Origin: Anaerolineales bacterium
Lineage (GTDB): Bacteria > Chloroflexota > Anaerolineae > Anaerolineales > DRMV01
Reading direction: 5' to 3'
Assembly (NCBI GenBank): GCA_015494815.1
Contig: WGAK01000264.1
Location: 1-10,976, forward strand
Length of the DNA: 10,976 nt
The notes under the pieces were generated by a model that made no database searches, was not told where the DNA came from, and was given only the letters and a program-made list of their open reading frames with translations. Positions 1-4,628 of the stretch are shown one piece after another. The first letter of the stretch is position 1. Every line of letters starts with the position of its first letter. The position numbers and the translations under genes are program-made.

Positions 1-34
1 CCCCAGGCACAATCCCGCTCCTTTCAAGGCCAAG

Positions 35-40
35 TATAAA
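35..40 (+). promoter_or_regulatory. Possible -10 box for the integrase gene
   Basis: TATAAA lies 51 bases before the integrase start, in the only AT-rich patch of the short upstream segment. No convincing -35 box is visible 16-18 bases further up. The 1-91 segment would be where an integron attI site and cassette promoter sit, but I could not identify an attI core site by eye. Confidence 0.35.
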
Positions 41-91
41 TCGTTTCGTGCCGCAGGTCAATCCTTTTTCCGACAAAAGCCGGAGGGTTCC

Positions 92-1099
92 ATGCCTCAA
101 ACGCGCAAACCAAAACTTCTCGAGCGTATGCGCCAGGCTCTGCGCGCTCGCCACTACTCCTACCGCACCGAGCAATCGTACCTCCAATGGGTGCGTCGCT
201 TCATCCTCTTTCATGGCAAACGCCATCCCGCCGAAATGGGTGCGCCTGAAATCGAGGCCTTCCTTTCCCATCTCGCCGCGCATGAGAACATCGCCGCCTC
301 GACTCAAAATCAGGCGCTGAGCGCGCTGCTTTTCCTGTACCGTCATGTCCTGCACAAAGACATCGCGGCCCAAAATCTCTCCTTCACCCTTGCCAAACGC
401 CCCCAACGCCTCCCCGTAGTCCTCTCGCGCGGCGAGGTCAAGCGCCTCATGGCCTTTCTCGACGGCGTGCCCTGGTTGGTGGCCCACCTGCTTTACGGCA
501 GTGGACTGCGCCTCTCCGAGGCCCTGCGCCTGCGCATCCAAGACCTGGACTTCGAACGTCATACCCTCATCGTGCGCGGTGGCAAAGGCGACAAAGACCG
601 CAGCACTTTGCTCCCCCAAAGCCTGCGCCCGGCCCTGGAAAACCACATTCGCAGTGTTCGACGTCTCTACAAGCGCGACTTGGCCAACCCGGCCTGGCAA
701 GGCGTCTCCCTCCCCCATGCCCTGGCTCGCAAGTACCCCCAGGCCCCGCGCGCCTGGAACTGGCAGTATCTTTTCCCCTCACCCCGCTTGAGCCGGGACC
801 CCCGTAGCGGACGCTTGCTACGCCACCATCTGCACCCCAGCAGCGTCCAAAAGGCCATCCGCGAGGCTGCGCGGGCCGCCCGCATCCCCAAGCACGTGAC
901 GCCGCATACCCTGCGCCATTCCTTTGCCACGCACCTGCTGGAGGCCGGCTACGACATCCGTACTGTCCAGGAACTCCTGGGCCATAAAGATGTACGTACG
1001 ACCATGATGTATACCCATGTGTTGGAACGCGGCCCCTTGGGCGTGCGCAGCCCCCTGGACGAGTTAAACCTCGGCGAGAACCGGCCCTCCGCGGCGTGA
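92..1099 (+). CDS. intI: Integron integrase-type tyrosine recombinase
   Basis: This is a 335-residue site-specific recombinase of the tyrosine family; IntI1 is about 337 residues. The N-terminal SAM-like core-binding domain spans about residues 8-95 and the catalytic domain about 105-315. All expected catalytic residues are visible: Arg140 (GSGLRLSEAL), Lys165 (GGKGDKDR), His272 and Arg275 (HTLRHSFATHLL), His298 (LLGHKD) and the nucleophile Tyr307 (TTMMYTHV). What separates it from XerC/D is the extra segment around residues 195-230, with the integron-specific pattern ARKYPQAPRAWNWQYLFPS; family knowledge ties this to attC hairpin recognition. The start is supported by GGAGGG at 82-87, four bases before the ATG. 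In integrons intI is usually transcribed away from its cassettes, so cassettes would be expected left of the window. Nothing attC-like is seen downstream. It looks intact and active. A lone chromosomal IntI-like recombinase without an array is the main alternative. Confidence 0.92.
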   Translation: MPQTRKPKLLERMRQALRARHYSYRTEQSYLQWVRRFILFHGKRHPAEMGAPEIEAFLSHLAAHENIAASTQNQALSALLFLYRHVLHKDIAAQNLSFTLAKRPQRLPVVLSRGEVKRLMAFLDGVPWLVAHLLYGSGLRLSEALRLRIQDLDFERHTLIVRGGKGDKDRSTLLPQSLRPALENHIRSVRRLYKRDLANPAWQGVSLPHALARKYPQAPRAWNWQYLFPSPRLSRDPRSGRLLRHHLHPSSVQKAIREAARAARIPKHVTPHTLRHSFATHLLEAGYDIRTVQELLGHKDVRTTMMYTHVLERGPLGVRSPLDELNLGENRPSAA

Positions 1100-1146
1100 G
1101 TCGCGCGCGGAATACCGGCGGAAGACCTCGGCCTCCCGTTCATATC

Positions 1147-1175
1147 CTGCCACCCCGCCCAAACAGCGGTACAAT
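1147..1175 (+). promoter_or_regulatory. Promoter of the sufU-Rieske unit
   Basis: CTGCCA at 1147-1152 (resembling TTGACA) is followed, after exactly 17 bases, by TACAAT at 1170-1175, preceded by GG. This is the best two-box sigma-70 type match in the window. The inferred transcription start is near 1182. The same GGTAnAAT core recurs before three other genes here. Confidence 0.65.
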
Positions 1176-1180
1176 ACAGG

Positions 1181-1197
1181 CCGGGAGTTTTCCCCGG
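1181..1197 (+). other. Leader hairpin at the 5' end of the sufU mRNA
   Basis: CCGGG at 1181-1185 can pair with CCCGG at 1193-1197 around a 7-base loop. It begins at the inferred transcription start and ends where the ribosome-binding site GGGAGG (1196-1201) begins. It could protect the 5' end or partly hide the ribosome-binding site. It is only five pairs, so chance is possible in such GC-rich DNA. Confidence 0.35.
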
Positions 1198-1207
1198 GAG
1201 GCGCATC

Positions 1208-1600
1208 ATGCTGGACGATTTGTATCGCGAGCAAATCATTGACCGCTACAAGCGCCCGCGCTTTCGCGGCCGTCTGGACGACGCCGACGCCCGCTACGAG
1301 GACGAAAATCCCCTCTGCGGGGACCACATCGTGGTCTACCTCAAGTTCGACCCCCAGGGACGGGCCCAGGCTCGCTTCGAGGGGCAGGGCTGTGCCATCT
1401 CCATGGCCTCGGCCGACCTGCTCATGGAATACATCCAGGGCAAGACCGCGGCCGAACTGCGCCGCGTGACCAAAGAGGACCTGCTGGGCCTCGTCGGCCT
1501 CCAACTCAGTCCATCCCGGCTCAAGTGCGCGCTGCTGCCCTACAAAGCCTTCAAGGCCGCCCTCTACGGCCTGAACGCTGCCCCCACGACGGAGGCTTGA
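1208..1600 (+). CDS. sufU: SufU-like Fe-S cluster scaffold / sulfur transfer protein
   Basis: This is a 130-residue NifU/IscU N-terminal fold protein. In the SUF system SufU accepts sulfur from the cysteine desulfurase SufS and passes it towards cluster assembly in the cytoplasm. The start LDDLYREQIIDRYKRPR is typical of SufU. The metal-site residues are Cys37 and Asp39 (NPLCGD), Cys62 (GQGCAISMASA) and Cys107 (RLKCALLPYKA). The residue before the last cysteine is Lys, as in SufU, not the His of IscU. However, the gap from Cys62 to Cys107 is 45 residues, close to IscU; the roughly 20-residue insertion I recall for Bacillus SufU is missing. GGGAGG at 1196-1201 fixes the ATG. The stop is three bases before the Rieske gene, so the two are co-translated. 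No sufS or sufBCD is visible in the window. Confidence 0.87.
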   Translation: MLDDLYREQIIDRYKRPRFRGRLDDADARYEDENPLCGDHIVVYLKFDPQGRAQARFEGQGCAISMASADLLMEYIQGKTAAELRRVTKEDLLGLVGLQLSPSRLKCALLPYKAFKAALYGLNAAPTTEA

Positions 1601-1603
1601 CCC

Positions 1604-1954
1604 ATGTTGGCCTATCGGCGCTACCAGCCCGAGGAATGCGATTTCGTCCCCGTGGCCGCGGCCGATGAAGTGCCGCCGGGCGAGCGCTTGTTCGTCACCG
1701 TGGGCGACCTGGACATTGTGGTGTTCAACATCGCGGGCCAGTTCTTCGCCATCGAAGACCGCTGCACCCACGACGACGGCCCCATCGGCGAGGGCGACCT
1801 GGAGGACTACACCATCGTGTGCCCCCGGCACGGTGCGCGCTTCGACGTGCGCACCGGCGAGGTGCTCGCTCCGCCGGCCCCGGTGCCCGTCCCCGCCTTC
1901 CCCGTGCGGGTGCAAGACGGCCAGGTGCAGGTGGGCATCCCCCGCCGGCCGTAA
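1604..1954 (+). CDS. Rieske [2Fe-2S] ferredoxin, Suf-associated type
   Basis: This 116-residue soluble Rieske protein resembles ferredoxin subunits of ring-hydroxylating oxygenases. It lacks a signal peptide or membrane anchor, so it should be a cytoplasmic electron carrier. The cluster ligands are clear: Cys54 and His56 in DRCTHDDGPIGEG, then Cys73 and His76 in IVCPRHGARFD, giving C-x-H-x16-C-x2-H. The sequence between them (GEGDLEDYTIVCPRHGARFD) is typical of this family. The ribosome-binding site GGAGG at 1591-1595 lies inside the end of sufU, and the start follows the sufU stop by three bases, which implies coupling. Small Rieske proteins beside sufU are a known arrangement in Gram-positive-type suf clusters. 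No oxygenase or reductase gene is nearby, so its partner is unknown. A dedicated electron carrier for cluster assembly is a reasonable inference but is not shown by the sequence. Confidence 0.9.
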   Translation: MLAYRRYQPEECDFVPVAAADEVPPGERLFVTVGDLDIVVFNIAGQFFAIEDRCTHDDGPIGEGDLEDYTIVCPRHGARFDVRTGEVLAPPAPVPVPAFPVRVQDGQVQVGIPRRP

Positions 1955-1979
1955 CCCGCAGCCCCGCGGGGGGTTGTGG

Positions 1980-1985
1980 TAAAAT
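1980..1985 (+). promoter_or_regulatory. Extended -10 promoter of the XRE-to-phosphatidyltransferase operon
   Basis: TGGTAAAAT at 1977-1985 fits the extended -10 form TGnTAnAAT, placing TAAAAT 33 bases before the XRE start. No -35 box is recognisable; the expected spot is a GC-rich stretch. It is the only promoter-like sequence I see before the six tightly spaced genes that follow. Confidence 0.6.
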
Positions 1986-2017
1986 GACTTTACGACCTTC
2001 TGCCACGGAGCACCTAT

Positions 2018-2710
2018 ATGGCCGGTCCATCTGATGTGCATCGCCGACGCTTGCTTTTGCGGGCCAAGCGCCTGGGTTTGTTGATGCGCGACGCGCGCCT
2101 GGCCGCGGGCCGCAGCCTCAAAGAAACGGCCGCGGCCCTGCGCATTTCCCCCCGCACCCTGCGGGCTTATGAAGAGGGGCGCAAGTCGCCCTCGCTGCCC
2201 GAACTGGCCGCGTTGGCCTATTTCTTGCAAGTGCCGTTGGACCATTTCTGGGGCCACGACATCATCTCCGACGATGTGCCGCCCATCTTCAAATTGCCGC
2301 TGGAAGACTTGCTGGCGCAGCACCACGCGCACATTGCCCAGCGCCTGCGCGAGGCCCGCGCCAAGGCCGGCCTGTCGCTCAAAGACCTGGCCACCCGCAC
2401 GGGCATCTCGGCCAGCCGCCTGGCCGCGTACGAAAAAGGCGAGCGCGCCGCCCCGGCCGTCGAACTGGAGTTGGTGGCCGAGGTGCTGGGCCTGAAACTG
2501 CGCGACTTCCTGCCCGTGGACGACCCCCTGGGCGATTGGCTGCACCAGCAGCAGCAGATTCGGGGCTTTTTGGAACTGCCGCCCGAACTGCGCGCCTTCG
2601 TGGCCAATCCCCGGCATGCGCCGTATCTGGAAGTGGCGCGCAAACTGAGCCAGATGCCTGTGGACCGGCTGCGTACCGTGGCCGAAGTGCTGCTGGACAT
2701 CACCTTCTGA
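2018..2710 (+). CDS. XRE-family regulator with two helix-turn-helix domains
   Basis: This 230-residue protein carries two complete Cro/C1-type helix-turn-helix domains in tandem. Domain 1, about residues 19-77, has the pattern MRDARLAAGRSLKETAAALR and RTLRAYEEGRKSPSLPEL. Domain 2, about 106-165, repeats it as LREARAKAGLSLKDLATRTG and SRLAAYEKGERAAPAVEL. A linker of about 28 residues joins them. The C-terminal part (about 170-230) starts with a glutamine run (QQQQ, 177-180) and is predicted by eye to be helical; I recognise no ligand-binding fold. GGAG at 2007-2010 supports the ATG, seven bases on. As first gene of the run it may autoregulate and control the genes behind it. Binding to two half-sites by one polypeptide is possible, but no matching operator repeat was found near the promoter. 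Target genes are unknown. Confidence 0.88.
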   Translation: MAGPSDVHRRRLLLRAKRLGLLMRDARLAAGRSLKETAAALRISPRTLRAYEEGRKSPSLPELAALAYFLQVPLDHFWGHDIISDDVPPIFKLPLEDLLAQHHAHIAQRLREARAKAGLSLKDLATRTGISASRLAAYEKGERAAPAVELELVAEVLGLKLRDFLPVDDPLGDWLHQQQQIRGFLELPPELRAFVANPRHAPYLEVARKLSQMPVDRLRTVAEVLLDITF

Positions 2711-2728
2711 CGCCGCGACGGGGGCATC

Positions 2729-3256
2729 ATGTCGCAGGGGCAACGCTGGGCCCGTGAGGGGAACGCCCACTTCGCGGCCGGGCGCTATCGCCAGGCCGCG
2801 CAATCCTTCGCCCAGGCCGAAGCCTGGTTCGCCCAACACCAACAACCTGCCCAGGCCGCGGAAATGCGGGCCAACCGCGCGGTCGCGCTGCTGCAGCAAG
2901 GCCGCGCGCAAGAAGCCCACGACCTGCTGCACGACCTGCCCGCCTTCTTCGAAGCCCAGGGCGACATCCGCCGCGCGGGGCTGGCCTGGGGCAACCTGGC
3001 CGCCGCGCTGGAGGCGCTGGGCCGCCGCGACGCGGCCGAGGCCGCCTACCGCGCCTCGTGGCGCCTGTTGGAGCAGGCCGGCGACGGCGAAGGCGCGGCC
3101 TACGCGGCTCAGGCCCTCTCGCGCCTGCAGTTGCGCGCCCGCCGCCCCCTGGACGCGCTGGTCACCTTTGACCAGGGCCTGGCTTCGTCGTCCAGCCCGC
3201 TGCATCGCTGGGTGCGTCGCCTGCTGCGCCTGCCCTTCCGTCTGTCCGGCCGCTAA
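2729..3256 (+). CDS. TPR-repeat protein with a basic amphipathic tail
   Basis: This 175-residue, alanine-rich, all-helical protein is built from about four tetratricopeptide-like repeats, at roughly residues 3-36, 43-76, 83-116 and 122-155. The typical spacing of small residues and Tyr/Phe is seen in GNAHFAAGRYRQAAQSFAQA and LAAALEALGRRDAAEAAYRA. TPRs are protein-interaction scaffolds; no catalytic residues are evident. The last 17 residues, HRWVRRLLRLPFRLSGR, are strongly basic and hydrophobic and could lie along a membrane. There is no signal peptide, so it is probably cytoplasmic. It starts 18 bases after the XRE stop, behind GGGGG at 2720-2724. Being sandwiched between a double-HTH regulator and an acetyltransferase suggests a partner or adaptor role, but no specific function can be assigned. 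Confidence 0.8.
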   Translation: MSQGQRWAREGNAHFAAGRYRQAAQSFAQAEAWFAQHQQPAQAAEMRANRAVALLQQGRAQEAHDLLHDLPAFFEAQGDIRRAGLAWGNLAAALEALGRRDAAEAAYRASWRLLEQAGDGEGAAYAAQALSRLQLRARRPLDALVTFDQGLASSSSPLHRWVRRLLRLPFRLSGR

Positions 3257-3270
3257 CCCTTCCTCGTCGT

Positions 3271-3274
3271 GAGG
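3271..3274 (+). promoter_or_regulatory. Ribosome-binding site deciding the GNAT start
   Basis: GAGG lies six bases before the ATG at 3281. An upstream in-frame GTG at 3269 would place this site inside the gene and has no good ribosome-binding site of its own, so the ATG is preferred. Confidence 0.6.
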
Positions 3275-3280
3275 CCTCGT

Positions 3281-4201
3281 ATGGACTTGTTACGCTCGGC
3301 CCTCTGGACCCGCCCGCTGACCCCCGCCGACCGTTGGGCGTTGCTGGACGCCATCTACACCGACCCGCACACCTACTACTACCCCGGCTGGACCGCGCTC
3401 GGCGACTGGCTGGCGCAAGGTCTGGGCTGGGGGCTGGTCTTCGAAGACGCACTGGTGGCCGCGCTGGTGGCCGTGCCCGAATCCGACATTTGGGCCTGGC
3501 TGCGGCTGTTCACCGCCCGCGGCGATGTGCCCGCGGGCCTGGCCTGGCGCATGTTGTGGCGCGCGGCCGCCGCGCCCCTGGCCGCGCAGGGCATTACCCA
3601 TGTGGTGGGTCTGGGCGGCCGCAGTTGGGTGGACCGTTTCTTCCGGCAGGGGGGCTTTCGGCATACGGCCGACTTGCGCTCGCTGCTGTGGCGGGGCCCC
3701 GCGTCCGCCTTGCCCGCGGCCACCCCGCGCGCCGACCTGCGCATCGCGCCTTTGCCCGCGGACGCGGTGGACGCGGCCGCGCAGGTGGACCGCCTGGCCT
3801 TCGACCCGGCCTGGCGTCTGCGGCCCGAACTGGTGCACCGGGTCTACGCGGAGGCCCGGCTGGCGCTGTGGGCCTGCACCCCCGACGGTCGCGCGGTGGG
3901 CTATGTGTGCTTTACCCCCGCGCCGCACGGCGCGCATCTGGCCCGTCTGGCCGTGCATCCCGATTGGCAAGGCCAAGGCGTGGGCCGCGCGCTGGTAGTG
4001 CAGGGCCTGCAGCGTCTGAGCCACACCGACCCCGGCCTGTGGGTGAGCGTCAACACCCAACGCACCAACACCCGCGCGCTGCGCCTGTATCAGCGCCTGG
4101 GCTTCGAGCCCAACCCCACCGACCAGCCTCTGTGGGTCAGCCCCGTGCCGCACGCAACCGCGGCGTCCGCGCCCTCGGCCTCGGCCCTGGTCCGCCCTTG
4201 A
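3281..4201 (+). CDS. GNAT-family N-acetyltransferase, two-domain
   Basis: This 306-residue protein has a complete C-terminal GNAT domain at about residues 153-285. Motif A reads LARLAVHPDWQGQGVGRALV, with the acetyl-CoA pyrophosphate loop Gln230-Gly231-Gln232-Gly233-Val234-Gly235. The motif B region is VNTQRTNTRALRLYQRLGFE, with the usual Asn-x-x-Ala-x-x-x-Tyr pattern. The N-terminal half (about 20-140) looks like a degenerate second GNAT fold: it ends in WVDRFFRQGGFRHTADL, resembling the final strand-helix of the fold, but has no CoA-binding glycine loop. Tandem GNATs with one dead half are known. The substrate (protein N-terminus, amine or antibiotic-like molecule) cannot be told. The C-terminal tail (about 288-306) is Ala/Ser/Pro-rich and probably disordered. 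It sits 24 bases after the TPR gene and 10 before acpS, inside the operon. Confidence 0.87.
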   Translation: MDLLRSALWTRPLTPADRWALLDAIYTDPHTYYYPGWTALGDWLAQGLGWGLVFEDALVAALVAVPESDIWAWLRLFTARGDVPAGLAWRMLWRAAAAPLAAQGITHVVGLGGRSWVDRFFRQGGFRHTADLRSLLWRGPASALPAATPRADLRIAPLPADAVDAAAQVDRLAFDPAWRLRPELVHRVYAEARLALWACTPDGRAVGYVCFTPAPHGAHLARLAVHPDWQGQGVGRALVVQGLQRLSHTDPGLWVSVNTQRTNTRALRLYQRLGFEPNPTDQPLWVSPVPHATAASAPSASALVRP

Positions 4202-4211
4202 CCGTGCCACC

Positions 4212-4628
4212 ATGACGACCTCCGCCCCGGCCCCGTTTCGCCTCGGCGTGGATGTGGTGGAAATCCCTCGCTTCGCGGCCGCGTGGCAGCGTTGGGGCGC
4301 GCGCTGGCTGCAACGCCTGTTCACCCCCGCGGAGCAACGCCTGGCCGCGGGCCGGGTCGAGCGGCTGGCCGTGCGCTTTGCCGCCAAAGAGGCCGTAGCC
4401 AAGGCCTTAGGCACCGGCATCGGCCCCGTGGCCTGGGTGGATATCGAAGTCCTGACCACCGCCCAGGGCGAACCCACCGTGCACCTGCACCGGGCCGCCG
4501 CGGCGCGGGCCCGTGCCCTGGGCCTGACGGGCTGGGCCTTGAGTTTGAGCCACAGCCGCCATACCGCGGTGGCCGTGGCCTTGGCCTGGGCCACCCCCCT
4601 CCCGCACGAGGAACCGCCATGCGGCTGA
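4212..4628 (+). CDS. acpS: Holo-[acyl-carrier-protein] synthase
   Basis: AcpS transfers the 4'-phosphopantetheine arm from CoA to a serine of apo-acyl carrier protein, switching on fatty-acid synthesis in the cytoplasm. The 138-residue length is slightly above the usual 120-130. All family motifs are present: LGVDVVEIPRF with the metal ligand Asp14, the segment RFAAKEAVAKALGTG with Glu60 and the CoA-contacting lysines, and the C-terminal SLSHSRHTAVAVAL with His114. Family enzymes act as trimers with Mg2+. The short N-terminal MTTSAPAPF and C-terminal proline/acidic tail are extra. The ATG follows the GNAT stop by 10 bases. The end overlaps the ProRS-like gene by 10 bases (4619-4628), which points to translational coupling. 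Neighbouring AcpS genes are often next to nnr or alr in other bacteria; neither is here. Confidence 0.95.
   Translation: MTTSAPAPFRLGVDVVEIPRFAAAWQRWGARWLQRLFTPAEQRLAAGRVERLAVRFAAKEAVAKALGTGIGPVAWVDIEVLTTAQGEPTVHLHRAAAARARALGLTGWALSLSHSRHTAVAVALAWATPLPHEEPPCG
4608..4613 (+). promoter_or_regulatory. Ribosome-binding site inside acpS for the ProRS-like gene
   Basis: GAGGAA is within the last codons of acpS, five bases before the ATG at 4619. It fixes the start of the ProRS-like protein there, although the same reading frame stays open upstream to 4283 against the acpS frame. Confidence 0.65.

Noticed and set aside
1100..1207. attC-like or recombination site after the integrase
   Set aside because: I found no paired core sites or palindromic attC structure; the segment is explained by the sufU promoter and leader. 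Weak CCGCG/CGCGG repeats around 1089-1110 are within chance.
1953..1975. Possible hairpin AACCC...GGGTT after the Rieske stop
   Set aside because: Five pairs around a GC palindrome, no T-run, and it overlaps where the XRE promoter's -35 would be; not enough to call a terminator.
1064..3205. A 713-codon open frame on the minus strand across sufU, Rieske, XRE and TPR genes
   Set aside because: It is antisense to four well-supported genes, its protein is low-complexity Gly/Gln/Arg/His-rich, and it matches no family. Long empty antisense frames are expected in GC-rich DNA.
3269..3280. GTG start for the GNAT gene
   Set aside because: The ATG at 3281 has GAGG at six bases; the GTG has nothing comparable.
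4283..4618. N-terminal extension of the ProRS-like protein
   Set aside because: It lies entirely within acpS in another frame, has non-coding-like Gly/Arg/Pro composition, and the ATG at 4619 has a proper ribosome-binding site and ProRS-like sequence straight after.
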